Shown here piece after piece: positions 1-8,406 of a stretch of 64,000 nt of DNA. The notes under the pieces are model-generated. The model did not search any database and was not told the DNA's origin. It worked only from the letters and a program-made list of their open reading frames with translations. The translations under genes and the position numbers were made by a program. How positions within the stretch are numbered: the stretch's first letter is position 1; each line of letters starts with the position of its first letter. This DNA comes from Rhizobium nepotum 39/7 (lineage in GTDB: Bacteria; Pseudomonadota; Alphaproteobacteria; Rhizobiales; Rhizobiaceae), in NCBI RefSeq assembly GCF_000949865.1, contig NZ_JWJH01000019.1, positions 155,534-219,533 of the forward strand, written 5' to 3'.

Positions 1-768
1 TAGCCGCACCGACATGCCGCCATCCACCGTCAGCACATGACCGTTGACGAAGGAGGCCGCGTCGCTGGCCAGGAACAGGGCCGCGCCGGCGATTTCATCC
101 GGCCTGCCCCAGCGCTCCAGCGGCACGCGCAGCTTTGCAAAAGCGACCATCTCAGGGTTTTCGGAAAGGGCGGCGTTGGTTTCCGTGGCGAACATGCCGG
201 GGGCGATTGCGTTGCTGGTGATGCCACGCGCGCCATATTCCACGGCGATGGCGCGCATCAGCCCGGTCAGCCCCTGTTTGGCAACGGGATAGATCGCATC
301 GCCCGGGCGGACGATATGGCCGAGAATGGAGGTGATGGTGATGATGCGGCCGTAGCCGTTGGTGTTCATCGCTTCAGCCGCGTCGCGCGACAGCGAGATG
401 GAGGAGGTGAGGTCGGTACGGATAAGGTCCAGCACGTCCTCGTCATTAAATTCGGCAAGCGGGCGGCGGTCGCGCGCGCCGACATTGTTGACGAGAATGT
501 CGAGATGGCCGAACTCGTCCATGATGCGGCGGATAAGGGCGCTTCCAGCGGCGGTATCGGCGATATCGAAGGCCGCATAATCGGCCTTTCCACCCGCTTG
601 CCGAAGAATGCCGACCGCCTGTTCCAGCGTCTGTGCATTACGGCCGGTCAGCCACACATGGGCGCCAGCTTCGGCAAAGGCGCTGGCGATTTCGAAACCG
701 AGGCCGCGGCCGCTGCCGGTGATGACGGCGATGCGGTTTTCGAGAGAGAACTTGTCGAGAATGCCCAT
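1..768 (-). CDS. SDR-family NAD(P)-dependent oxidoreductase (3' end beyond window)
   Basis: Reads from an ATG at 768 to the left edge without a stop, so the last residues are missing. The protein starts MGILDKFSLENRIAVITG and has the Rossmann glycine motif ITGSGRGLG near residue 17, the NNVG motif near residue 90, and the catalytic YPVAK (Tyr-x3-Lys). A motif SVRL close to the usual C-terminus suggests only a few residues are lost. The overall pattern resembles gluconate 5-dehydrogenase and 3-oxoacyl-ACP reductase relatives; substrate cannot be assigned. A palindromic repeat lies directly upstream, and glnII lies 218 bp away in the same orientation but ends in its own terminator. Confidence 0.85.
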   Translation of the reverse strand, partial: MGILDKFSLENRIAVITGSGRGLGFEIASAFAEAGAHVWLTGRNAQTLEQAVGILRQAGGKADYAAFDIADTAAGSALIRRIMDEFGHLDILVNNVGARDRRPLAEFNDEDVLDLIRTDLTSSISLSRDAAEAMNTNGYGRIITITSILGHIVRPGDAIYPVAKQGLTGLMRAIAVEYGARGITSNAIAPGMFATETNAALSENPEMVAFAKLRVPLERWGRPDEIAGAALFLASDAASFVNGHVLTVDGGMSVRL

Positions 769-785
769 CGCTCACCTTTTTGCTT

Positions 786-842
786 CAGAGCATCGGATCG
801 AAAAGCGCGTAGCGGTTTTCGCAAAAGCCGATGCGGTTGCTC
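786..842. repeat. Extragenic palindromic repeat (type D)
   Basis: Imperfect hairpin beginning AGAGCATCGGATCGAAAA and ending in GATGCGGTTGCTC, with an inner pairing of cgaaaa and ttttcg. It belongs to the AGAGCAT...ATGCTCT class of repeats common in rhizobial intergenic DNA. A related copy lies at 45421-45521. Confidence 0.5.
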
Positions 843-940
843 AAAGCCACGCAACATTTGAATTTGCGCATAGGGAAGACTATGCCGCGCTGGGCAGATG
901 GCGAAAGGTCACCTGTCCGGTCCGGTGGTTCGGTGGACAC

Positions 941-974
941 AAAAATGGCGTCGCCCGGCTCGGGGCGACGCCAT
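941..974 (-). terminator. Intrinsic terminator of glnII
   Basis: Perfect 12-bp stem (ATGGCGTCGCCC at 945-956 pairing with 963-974), followed on the minus strand by a run of T (A at 941-945 on the plus strand). It sits 12 bp past the glnII stop. Confidence 0.85.
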
Positions 975-985
975 GTCTTGGTTTA

Positions 986-2020
986 TCAGGCAGCAGCCGA
1001 CTTTGCGAGCGGCACTTCTGCAATCGTCTTCAGAACGACGGAAGCGATCTGGTAAGGGCAGCCCTGCGAATTCGGACGGCGGTCTTCGAGGTAACCACGG
1101 TAACCGTTGTTGACGAAGGAGTGCGGAACGCGGATCGAAGCGCCACGGTCGGCAACGCCGTAGGAGAACTTGTTCCACGGAGCGGTTTCGTGCTTGCCGG
1201 TCAGGCGCAGATGGTTGTCCGGACCGTAAACGTCGATGTGCTCCTGCCAGTTCTTGGCGAAAGCGGCCATGAGGGCTTCGAAATATTCCTTACCGCCAAC
1301 TTCACGCAGGAACTTGGTGGAGAAGTTGCAATGCATGCCGGAGCCGTTCCAGTCGGTATCGCCGAGCGGCTTGCAATGGAATTCGACGTCGATGCCGTAC
1401 TGTTCGCAAAGGCGTACCAGCAGGTAGCGGGCGATCCAGATCTGGTCGGCGGCGCGCTTGGAGCCCTTGCCGAATACCTGGAATTCCCACTGACCCTTGG
1501 CCACTTCGGCGTTGATGCCTTCGTGGTTGATGCCTGCTTCGAGGCAGAGGTCGAGATGTTCTTCAACGATTTCGCGGGCAACCGAGCCGACGTTCTTGAA
1601 GCCGACGCCGGTGTAATACGGACCCTGGGGAGCCGGGTAACCCTGCTCGGGGAAGCCGAGCGGACGGCCGTCCTGGTAGAAGAAATATTCCTGTTCGAAA
1701 CCGAACCATGCGTCCTCGTCGTCGAGGATGGTCGCGCGGCTGTTCGATGCATGCGGGGTGACGCCGTCAGGCATCATGACTTCGCACATGACGAGCACGC
1801 CGTTGGTGCGGGCCGGATCGGGATAGATCGCAACGGGCTTCAGCACGCAATCCGACGAGTGGCCTTCGGCCTGCTGGGTGGACGAGCCATCAAAACCCCA
1901 AAGCGGCAGCTGCTCGAGCGTCGGGAATTCGTCGAATTCCTTGACCTGTGTCTTGCCGCGCAGGTTAGGGACCGGCTTATAACCGTCAAGCCAGATGTAC
2001 TCGAGTTTGAACTTAGTCAT
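986..2020 (-). CDS. glnII: Glutamine synthetase type II (GSII)
   Basis: ATP-dependent condensation of glutamate and ammonia to glutamine in the cytoplasm. The 344-residue protein has the size of rhizobial/eukaryote-like GSII rather than the ~470-residue GSI. It carries the N-terminal FGFDGSSTQQA motif and the metal/glutamate-binding block around GFEQEYFFYQDG. The ATG at 2020 is preceded by AGAGG, and MTKFKLEY is the family's usual start; a longer in-frame extension to 2119 runs through the promoter and is rejected. In rhizobia GSII is induced under nitrogen limitation by NtrC with sigma-54, and a matching promoter lies 95 bp upstream. The urea uptake and urease genes next door feed it ammonia. 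Confidence 0.97.
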   Translation of the reverse strand: MTKFKLEYIWLDGYKPVPNLRGKTQVKEFDEFPTLEQLPLWGFDGSSTQQAEGHSSDCVLKPVAIYPDPARTNGVLVMCEVMMPDGVTPHASNSRATILDDEDAWFGFEQEYFFYQDGRPLGFPEQGYPAPQGPYYTGVGFKNVGSVAREIVEEHLDLCLEAGINHEGINAEVAKGQWEFQVFGKGSKRAADQIWIARYLLVRLCEQYGIDVEFHCKPLGDTDWNGSGMHCNFSTKFLREVGGKEYFEALMAAFAKNWQEHIDVYGPDNHLRLTGKHETAPWNKFSYGVADRGASIRVPHSFVNNGYRGYLEDRRPNSQGCPYQIASVVLKTIAEVPLAKSAAA

Positions 2021-2114
2021 TACGAACCTCTCATAGGTAAAGATGCGAAGCCTTGAGGCCCCGGTGGCTTTCGCCGCCGGAAGCGCTTTCGCGTTCAAGG
2101 GCTGACGGGTTAGA

Positions 2115-2130
2115 TGCATGCCGCGTGCCA
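2115..2130 (-). promoter_or_regulatory. Sigma-54 (-24/-12) promoter of glnII
   Basis: Minus strand reads TGGCACGCGGCATGCA. Against the consensus TGGCACG-N4-TTGCW the only mismatch is A for T in the -12 element. The GG and GC dinucleotides are correctly spaced. Initiation about 12 bp downstream would give a leader of roughly 80 nt before the glnII ATG. I did not find a convincing pair of NtrC sites in the 370 bp upstream. Confidence 0.8.
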
Positions 2131-2500
2131 GATTGGCGATGTTTTGCGAATTCTTCGAAAAATCTTTCAGGCGCGCGTGAGGCCAATGGGGCCGATATGG
2201 CCGTCGTCCACTCGTGCTGCGCTGCGGCAGACAAATCGAACCCCAATGTTTCGTCAGTGATTCCTAACAGATAGCGGGTAGCATCGCCTAAAATGCCCTG
2301 TTGCGGTGCAATGTTTTCGATTGCGAGCGACGGATCGGCATTTGCCCCAAAAACCGGCGCTTCCGGAATGGTTTTCCTTGCCGAACGACCATTTAATGCC
2401 TATATTTTTTGCAACGTGATTTTTTTTTAATCAGATGGAGCGAATCCGATCTTTGCGGGTTTGCTTCAAGACCAAAGTGCTTCGATGCAAACAAAGTGAG
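2131..2500. other. Intergenic control region between glnII and the DUF2735 gene
   Basis: About 370 bp with no credible reading frame. It should hold the NtrC-type enhancer sites for glnII and the promoter of the divergent DUF2735 gene. An AT-rich stretch with a T9 run lies at 2399-2430. No clear dyad enhancer was recognised by eye. Confidence 0.4.
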
Positions 2501-2509
2501 ATGTTCGAT

Positions 2510-2698
2510 ATGGCAACTGGCTTTCATCGCGAAACGGCAACGATCTACCAATTCCCGGTCGGCGGGCGCGCTGGCGTTCCCAAGTTCCGCAAGAGCGATC
2601 TCGAGGAACAGGCGAAAGCGCCGCATATCGACTTTGGCTCCTGGTATCACGACGACGCGATCCGTGACGAAGATCGGGACGACAAGCCTCACGCTTGA
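2510..2698 (+). CDS. DUF2735 family small protein
   Basis: A 62-residue basic/acidic protein beginning MATGFHRETATIYQFPVGG and ending in a charged tail with GSWYHDDAIRDEDR. The HRETAxIYQFPVGGRAG block and the terminal WYHxxAIRxED block are typical of DUF2735, a short rhizobial family of unknown function often found divergent from glnII. The start at 2510 is chosen because the family begins there and AAGTGAG lies just upstream; ATG 2501 is an alternative. Its position suggests a link to nitrogen control, but the sequence shows no mechanism. Confidence 0.75.
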   Translation: MATGFHRETATIYQFPVGGRAGVPKFRKSDLEEQAKAPHIDFGSWYHDDAIRDEDRDDKPHA

Positions 2699-2710
2699 TA
2701 TGAGACGTTG

Positions 2711-2848
2711 CCGCTTATTTCTTCTCCCCGCCGGGGAGAAGATGCCCCGAAGGGGTAGATGAGGGGGCAACCTCTCAGTCTATATCTAACCTCGCCCCCT
2801 CATCCCGCTGCCGCGACCTTCTCCCCGGCGGGGAGAAGAAACAAGCGG
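2711..2848. repeat. Paired inverted palindromic repeat (type A)
   Basis: Two copies of a unit containing CTTCTCCCCGCCGGGGAGAAG face each other around a short spacer; the outer arms begin CCGCTTATTTCTTC and end GAAGAAACAAGCGG. The unit carries a GATGAGGGGGC block. Related copies are at 22196-22333 and 33394-33557, so this is a dispersed RIME-like repeat. Confidence 0.85.
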
Positions 2849-2951
2849 CGCTCCCTTGCTCCACGGGCAAGCGTTGATTGGAGCGAGAATGTGTTTTCAT
2901 TCTTTCGCGCTCCCCCCAAATCTCCCCTTCTGCACCTTTCGCCACCCCGCC

Positions 2952-2967
2952 TACGTCAATTGACGTA
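2952..2967. promoter_or_regulatory. Perfect 16-bp palindrome upstream of urtA
   Basis: TACGTCAATTGACGTA is a perfect inverted repeat 98 bp before the urtA start. It is the most symmetrical element in the urt promoter region and is a reasonable operator for a dimeric regulator. The regulator is not identifiable from the window. Confidence 0.5.
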
Positions 2968-3065
2968 TACGGTTTCTCACCCACGAGATCGATAGTCCCT
3001 TCCAGCAGCGGTCAACGATACCGCTGAGGCCCGACGAGGGCTAAACAAGGAGAGGGGTTCTTCCG

Positions 3066-4355
3066 ATGATATTCCGCAAGACGCTTAGCGCCGCGCTGCT
3101 TGGCGCGATCATGTCCACCACTGCCTTCCACGGCGCATTCGCCGCCGATGACACGATCAAGGTCGGCGTGCTGCATTCGCTTTCCGGCACCATGGCGATT
3201 TCAGAGACGACGCTGAAGGACGCCATGCTGATGCTCATCGACGAGCAGAACAAGAAGGGCGGCGTTCTCGGCAAGAAACTGGAAGCCGTCGTGGTCGATC
3301 CGGCTTCGGACTGGCCGCTATTTGCCGAAAAGGCCCGCCAGCTGATTTCGCAGGACAAGGTCGCCGCCGTTTTCGGCTGCTGGACGTCTTCGTCGCGCAA
3401 ATCCGTACTGCCGGTTTTCGAGGAGCTGAATTCCCTCCTGTTCTACCCCGTGCAGTATGAGGGTGAGGAATCCTCCCGCAACATCTTCTATACCGGTGCT
3501 GCGCCGAACCAGCAGGCCATTCCGGCCGTCGATTATCTCGCCAGCACCGAAGGCGTCGAGCGCTGGGTTCTGGCCGGCACGGACTATGTCTATCCGCAGA
3601 CCACAAATAAGATCCTGAAGGCCTACCTGATGTCCAAGGGCGTCAAGGAAGAGGACATCATGATCAACTACACGCCGTTCGGCCAGTCCGACTGGCAGAC
3701 GATCGTGTCCGACATCAAGAAGTTCGGCTCGGCCGGCAAGAAGACCGCCGTGGTTTCCACCATCAACGGCGATGCCAACGTGCCGTTCTACAAGGAACTG
3801 GCGAACCAGGGCATCAAGGCCGAGGATATTCCGGTCGTCGCCTTCTCGGTCGGCGAAGAAGAGCTGGCCGGTCTCGATACGACGCCGCTGGTCGGCCACC
3901 TTGCCGCCTGGAACTACTTCCAGTCCGTCGATACCGAGGTCAACGCCGAGTTCATCAAGACCTGGCATGCGTTTACCAAGAACGACAAGCGCGTGACGAA
4001 CGACCCGATGGAAGCCGCCTATATCGGCTTCAGCGCCTGGGTAAAGGCCGTGGAATCCGCCGGCACGACCGATACGGACGCGGTTCTCGACAGCATCATC
4101 GGCGTTTCGGTGCCAAACCTTTCGGGCGGTTATTCCACCGTCATGCCTAACCACCACATCACCAAGCCGGTGCTGATCGGCGAAATCCAGGCCGACGGCC
4201 AGTTCGAAATCGTGCAGCAGACCCCGCAGGTCGTGGGCGACGAATGGTCCGACTACCTGCCGGATTCGAAGGACCTGATCTCGGATTGGCGCAAGCCGAT
4301 GTCCTGCGGCAACTTCAATGTCGCCACGGGCAAGTGCGGCGGCAAGGGTAGCTGA
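3066..4355 (+). CDS. urtA: Urea ABC transporter substrate-binding protein
   Basis: Periplasmic receptor of the UrtABCDE urea importer, a 429-residue protein of the Leu/Ile/Val-binding superfamily. A signal peptide covers about residues 1-27 (hydrophobic core, then AFAADD). The mature part begins with TIKVGVLHSLSGTMAISE, typical of UrtA, and continues with KLEAVVVDPASDWP and VFGCWTSSSRKSVLP. GGAGAGG precedes the ATG. It is the first gene of the urtABCDE operon, and a GC-rich hairpin at 4372-4394 follows the stop, as often seen where the binding protein is made in excess. Confidence 0.96.
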   Translation: MIFRKTLSAALLGAIMSTTAFHGAFAADDTIKVGVLHSLSGTMAISETTLKDAMLMLIDEQNKKGGVLGKKLEAVVVDPASDWPLFAEKARQLISQDKVAAVFGCWTSSSRKSVLPVFEELNSLLFYPVQYEGEESSRNIFYTGAAPNQQAIPAVDYLASTEGVERWVLAGTDYVYPQTTNKILKAYLMSKGVKEEDIMINYTPFGQSDWQTIVSDIKKFGSAGKKTAVVSTINGDANVPFYKELANQGIKAEDIPVVAFSVGEEELAGLDTTPLVGHLAAWNYFQSVDTEVNAEFIKTWHAFTKNDKRVTNDPMEAAYIGFSAWVKAVESAGTTDTDAVLDSIIGVSVPNLSGGYSTVMPNHHITKPVLIGEIQADGQFEIVQQTPQVVGDEWSDYLPDSKDLISDWRKPMSCGNFNVATGKCGGKGS

Positions 4356-4371
4356 TAAACGGGGACGGTTG

Positions 4372-4394
4372 CCGCCCCCTTGTTTGGGGGGCGG
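4372..4394 (+). terminator. Attenuator-like hairpin after urtA
   Basis: CCGCCCCC (4372-4379) pairs with GGGGGCGG (4387-4394) around TTGTTTG. No strong T run follows, so it is more likely a processing or partial-termination hairpin than a full terminator. Confidence 0.45.
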
Positions 4395-4433
4395 GCAATT
4401 TGTTCTCCGATAGTTGAAAACTGAGCCAGAACG

Positions 4434-4586
4434 CCCCCCTCTGCCCTGCCGGGCATCTCCCCCACAGGTGGGGAGATCGATTTGCGGCAAGGTTTCGCCC
4501 TTCTCGTCGTTCGAGATTGAGCAATGCAGGCGCGTCTTACCGATCTCCCTCCTTGTGGGGGAGATGTCCGGCAGGACAGAGGGGGG
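4434..4586. repeat. Palindromic repeat (type B) between urtA and urtB
   Basis: Begins CCCCCCTCTGCCCTGCCGGG, carries CATCTCCCCCAC, and ends in the inverted copy GGGGGAGATGTCCGGCAGG followed by ACAGAGGGGGG. Arms of about 40 bp flank a unique centre. Related copies lie at 8219-8371 and 30107-30261, all between genes of ABC transporter operons. Confidence 0.85.
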
Positions 4587-4637
4587 TGGCGGCACCCACA
4601 GACGGCGCTTTTACCGGAAACGCTCTAAGGAACCGAC

Positions 4638-6251
4638 ATGACGATCCGATCTTTTCTCGGAGCTGTTTTTTTCTGGCTCACCCTTGGGATCGCGGCCCAA
4701 TCCGTGGCGCAAAGCGATCCGAAGGCGTTGATCGATGCGCTCGGCACTGCGGATTTCAAGCAGGCCGAAACTTTGATCGGCCAGATCGCCGCCACCGGCG
4801 ATGCGCGGGTCGTGCCGGCGCTCGAGGCTTTCGCTTCGGGTGATCTTTACGTGCGCAAGACCGACAATCTGGTTTTCATGACGCGGCCCGCCGGGTCCAA
4901 CTTCACGCTGATCGATCCGCTGTCGGGCGAAAGTGCAGGCGAAGCGCCGAAGGCTACGGTTACCAAGATCAGGGTCAATAATAATCTTCGCCGCGTCATT
5001 CGCGCCGCAATGGGCGGGCTGACCCTGCTCAGCCCGGAAAAATCCGTGCGACTTTCGGCGGCCGATGCCGTTCTGAAGGCACCGAGCGCGGAAAATCTCG
5101 AATTGCTGGAAACGGCCATCGCCAAGGAAACCGACAATGAAGTGCGGACCCGGATGGAGGAGGCGCGGGCCGTTTCGCTGCTTTCCTCCGACCGCCCGCT
5201 CGAACAGAAGAAAGACGCGATCGCGACCATCAAGAAGCTGGGCGGGCGCGACGCGATCGGCATTCTGATGGCGGCGTCCGCTTCCGTCGATCCAAGCCTG
5301 AAACCCGATATCGACAGTGCGATATCAGGCATTCAAAGCTCGCTTGCGTTCTGGGACTACGCGCAGAACATCTGGTACGGCCTGTCGCTCGGTTCCGTAC
5401 TTCTGCTCGCCGCCATCGGCCTTGCCATCACCTTCGGCGTGATGGGCATCATCAACATGGCGCATGGCGAGATGGTGATGATCGGCGCTTACTCCACCTT
5501 CATGGTGCAGGAGGTGATCCGTTCGAATTTCCCCGGCCTGTTCGACTGGTCGCTGGCCATCGCTCTGCCCGTCGCCTTTCTGGTCACGGCCTTTGTCGGC
5601 CTCGTCATGGAACGCGGCGTCATCCGCTTCCTTTACGGGCGACCGCTGGAGACGCTGCTGGCCACCTGGGGCATCTCGCTGATGCTGCAACAGGGCGTGC
5701 GCTCCATCTTCGGCCCGACCAATCGCGAAGTCGGCAGCCCCGGCTGGATGTCGGGTTCCTTCAGCGTCGGTTACCTCAATTTCACCTGGAACCGGGTGTG
5801 GATCGTCTGCTTCTCGCTGTCGGTGTTCTTCGCGCTGCTGGTGCTCCTGAAGCGCTCCTCCTTCGGCCTGCAGATGCGCGCCGTGACCCAGAACCGCCGC
5901 ATGGCCTCCTCCATGGGCATTCGCACGCCCTGGGTGGATGCCTTCACCTTCGCGCTCGGTTCCGGCGTTGCCGGCCTTGCGGGCGTGGCGCTTTCGCAGA
6001 TCGACAATGTCTCGCCCAATCTCGGCCAGAGCTACATCATCGACAGTTTCATGGTGGTGGTGTTCGGCGGTGTCGGCAATCTCTGGGGAACGCTGGTCGG
6101 CGCGCTGTCTCTCGGCGTGCTCAACAAGTTCCTTGAGCCGACTGTCGGCGCCGTGCTCGGCAAGATCCTCGTGCTCGTCCTCATCATCCTGTTCATCCAG
6201 AAGCGGCCGCGTGGTCTCTTCGCACTCAAGGGAAGGGCGATCGAAGCATGA
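4638..6251 (+). CDS. urtB: Urea ABC transporter permease UrtB
   Basis: Inner-membrane permease of the urea importer, 537 residues. The N-terminal signal-like segment is followed by a soluble region (about residues 25-235) unique to UrtB, then a LivH-type membrane domain with some eight hydrophobic segments, including GIINMAHGEMVMIGAYS, the permease signature near residue 270. The C-terminus ends in a KRPRGLFALKGR block typical of branched-chain/urea permeases. It overlaps urtC by 4 bp (ATGA), indicating translational coupling. The type B repeat lies between it and urtA. Confidence 0.95.
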   Translation: MTIRSFLGAVFFWLTLGIAAQSVAQSDPKALIDALGTADFKQAETLIGQIAATGDARVVPALEAFASGDLYVRKTDNLVFMTRPAGSNFTLIDPLSGESAGEAPKATVTKIRVNNNLRRVIRAAMGGLTLLSPEKSVRLSAADAVLKAPSAENLELLETAIAKETDNEVRTRMEEARAVSLLSSDRPLEQKKDAIATIKKLGGRDAIGILMAASASVDPSLKPDIDSAISGIQSSLAFWDYAQNIWYGLSLGSVLLLAAIGLAITFGVMGIINMAHGEMVMIGAYSTFMVQEVIRSNFPGLFDWSLAIALPVAFLVTAFVGLVMERGVIRFLYGRPLETLLATWGISLMLQQGVRSIFGPTNREVGSPGWMSGSFSVGYLNFTWNRVWIVCFSLSVFFALLVLLKRSSFGLQMRAVTQNRRMASSMGIRTPWVDAFTFALGSGVAGLAGVALSQIDNVSPNLGQSYIIDSFMVVVFGGVGNLWGTLVGALSLGVLNKFLEPTVGAVLGKILVLVLIILFIQKRPRGLFALKGRAIEA

Positions 6252-7426
6252 TTACCGGCTTCCTCCTGCGCGCGCTCGATCGCCGCATTTCCATCGCCAT
6301 CGCCATCATCCTGGCCATCGCCGTGCTGGTGCCCGCCTCCAACCTGTTGCTGCCGGCTGACAGCGCATTCCGTATCCCCACCTACATCATGTCGATGCTC
6401 GGCAAATATCTGGCCTATGCGCTGCTCGCGCTGGCGCTTGATCTGGTCTGGGGTTATTGCGGCATTCTCTCGCTTGGCCACGCCGCCTTCTTCGCGCTCG
6501 GCGGTTATGCCATGGGCATGTATCTGATGCGGCAGATCGGCACGCGCGGCGTCTACGGCCATCCCGTGCTGCCGGATTTCATGGTGTTCCTCAACTGGAA
6601 GGAACTGCCGTGGTTCTGGCACGGCTTCGACATGTTCTGGTTTGCGGCGCTGATGGTGCTGGTGGTGCCGGGTCTTCTCGCCTTCGTGTTCGGCTGGTTT
6701 GCCTTCCGCTCGCGCGTCAACGGCGTTTATCTCTCCATCATCACCCAGGCCATGACCTACGCCCTGCTGCTTGCCTTCTTCCGCAACGACATGGGCTTCG
6801 GCGGCAATAATGGGCTGACCGATTTCAAGGACATTCTCGGCTTTTCCGTGCAGGCGGACGGCACCCGTGCCGTGCTGTTTGCCATGACGGCGGTGATGCT
6901 CGCGATCTCGCTGCTGATCGCGTCCGGCATCGTCAATTCCAAATTCGGCAAGGTGCTGGTGGGCGTGCGTGACGCTGAAAGCCGGGTGCGCTTCCTCGGT
7001 TTCCGGGTGGAAAACATCAAGCTCTTTACCTTCGTCGTCTCGGCCATGATGGCGGGCATTGCCGGCGCGCTGTTCGTGCCGCAGGTCGGCATCATCAATC
7101 CGGGCGAATTTTCTCCCGCCAATTCCATTGAAGTAGTGGTGTGGACGGCGGTGGGCGGGCGCGGCACGCTGATCGGGCCGATCATCGGCGCTATTCTGGT
7201 CAATGGCGGCAAGAGCTATTTCACCGGCGCTTTCCCCGAATTCTGGCTGTTTGCGCTGGGTGGCCTGTTCATCGCGGTGACGCTGTTCTTCCCGAAGGGC
7301 ATCGTCGGCACCGTGCAGCATTATCTGGCCGGACGTCGCGAAAAACGCATCGCGCGGGCGGCGAGCAAGGCCGCGCAGCCGGGCAATGACGGTGCCGCGA
7401 CAGTGTCCCAACAGGCGGCGGAGTGA
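6248..7426 (+). CDS. urtC: Urea ABC transporter permease UrtC
   Basis: Second inner-membrane permease, LivM-like, 392 residues. It shows LDLVWGYCGILSLGHAAFFA near residues 65-85, GGYAMGMYLM, and the FGGNNGLTDF block characteristic of UrtC, followed by VSAMMAGIAGALFVPQVGIINP and a C-terminal membrane segment ending FFPKGIVG. It starts inside the end of urtB and is followed after 7 bp by urtD. Confidence 0.95.
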   Translation: MITGFLLRALDRRISIAIAIILAIAVLVPASNLLLPADSAFRIPTYIMSMLGKYLAYALLALALDLVWGYCGILSLGHAAFFALGGYAMGMYLMRQIGTRGVYGHPVLPDFMVFLNWKELPWFWHGFDMFWFAALMVLVVPGLLAFVFGWFAFRSRVNGVYLSIITQAMTYALLLAFFRNDMGFGGNNGLTDFKDILGFSVQADGTRAVLFAMTAVMLAISLLIASGIVNSKFGKVLVGVRDAESRVRFLGFRVENIKLFTFVVSAMMAGIAGALFVPQVGIINPGEFSPANSIEVVVWTAVGGRGTLIGPIIGAILVNGGKSYFTGAFPEFWLFALGGLFIAVTLFFPKGIVGTVQHYLAGRREKRIARAASKAAQPGNDGAATVSQQAAE

Positions 7427-7433
7427 GACGGAT

Positions 7434-8195
7434 ATGAACACGATTTCCGAAAACAGAACCAAAAGCCTGCTTTATCTGGATGGCGTTTCCGTCTCCTTCG
7501 ATGGGTTCAGGGCGCTCAATTCTCTTTCCTTCGTGGTGGAGCCGGGCGAGCTTCGCGCCATCATCGGCCCGAATGGTGCGGGCAAGACGACGATGATGGA
7601 TATCATCACCGGCAAGACGAGGCCGGATAGCGGCACGGTGCTGTTCGAAGACAGCGTCGATCTCACGAAAAAGGACGAGGCGGATATCGCCCAGCTCGGC
7701 ATCGGCCGGAAATTTCAGAAGCCGACGGTGTTTGAAAGCCACACCGTCTGGGACAATCTGGAACTGGCGCTGAACCGCAAGCGCGGTGTTTTCGCCACGC
7801 TGTTCTACCGGCTGACGGAAGAGGACAAGGCGCGCATCGAGGAAATCCTCGCCACCGTGCGCCTCAGCCACCGCCGCAGCGATCTTGCCGCCAATCTCTC
7901 GCACGGTCAGAAACAATGGCTGGAAATCGGCATGCTCTTGGCGCAAGAGCCGAAGCTGCTGCTGGTGGACGAGCCGGTGGCCGGCATGACGGATGCGGAG
8001 ACAGCCGAGACCGCCGTGCTTCTGAAAGAAATCGCCAAGACCCGGTCGGTGGTGGTGGTGGAGCACGACATGGGCTTCATCCGCGAGTTGGGCGTGAAGG
8101 TGACGTGTCTGGCCGAAGGCTCGGTGCTCGCCGAAGGGTCGATCGATTTCGTGTCCAGCGATCCGAAGGTGATCGAGAATTATCTGGGGCGGTGA
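7434..8195 (+). CDS. urtD: Urea ABC transporter ATP-binding protein UrtD
   Basis: Cytoplasmic ATPase of the importer, 253 residues. Walker A is GPNGAGKTT, the signature is LSHGQKQWLEIGM, Walker B is LLLVDEP, and the switch region is VVVVEHDMGF. The LSHGQKQWLEIG variant signature is typical of UrtD. An in-frame ATG at 7386 lies inside urtC and lacks family similarity, so 7434 is used. The stop is followed after 24 bp by a type B palindrome. Confidence 0.94.
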   Translation: MNTISENRTKSLLYLDGVSVSFDGFRALNSLSFVVEPGELRAIIGPNGAGKTTMMDIITGKTRPDSGTVLFEDSVDLTKKDEADIAQLGIGRKFQKPTVFESHTVWDNLELALNRKRGVFATLFYRLTEEDKARIEEILATVRLSHRRSDLAANLSHGQKQWLEIGMLLAQEPKLLLVDEPVAGMTDAETAETAVLLKEIAKTRSVVVVEHDMGFIRELGVKVTCLAEGSVLAEGSIDFVSSDPKVIENYLGR

Positions 8196-8218
8196 TGGAA
8201 GCGTCTGCGTTGGCCATA

Positions 8219-8371
8219 CCCCCCTCTGCCCTGCCGGGCATCTCCCCCTCAAGGGGGGAGATCAGATGCCGCACCCGCTCGCTCCATCGCCAAGGTGTTA
8301 TGGGGCAGGGTGTCGGCCGCTTGCCGATCTCCCCCCTTGTGGGGGAGATGCCCGGCAGGGCAGAGGGGGGT
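8219..8371. repeat. Palindromic repeat (type B) between urtD and urtE
   Basis: Starts CCCCCTCTGCCCTGCCGGGC and ends in the inverted GCCCGGCAGGGCAGAGGGGGG, with a ~70-bp unique centre. It occupies nearly all of the space between urtD and urtE and should fold into a long hairpin in the mRNA. Confidence 0.85.
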
Positions 8372-8406
8372 AGCGCCTCCCACCAATGCGCCAATGGAGT
8401 TTCACC

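Noticed and set aside
2131..2400. NtrC enhancer dyads for glnII
   Set aside because: Several partial GCAC/GGTGC matches were seen but none formed a convincing full dyad by eye.
6032..7462. Long minus-strand frame over urtC
   Set aside because: Antisense shadow of a clear UrtC permease; no start signal or family resemblance.
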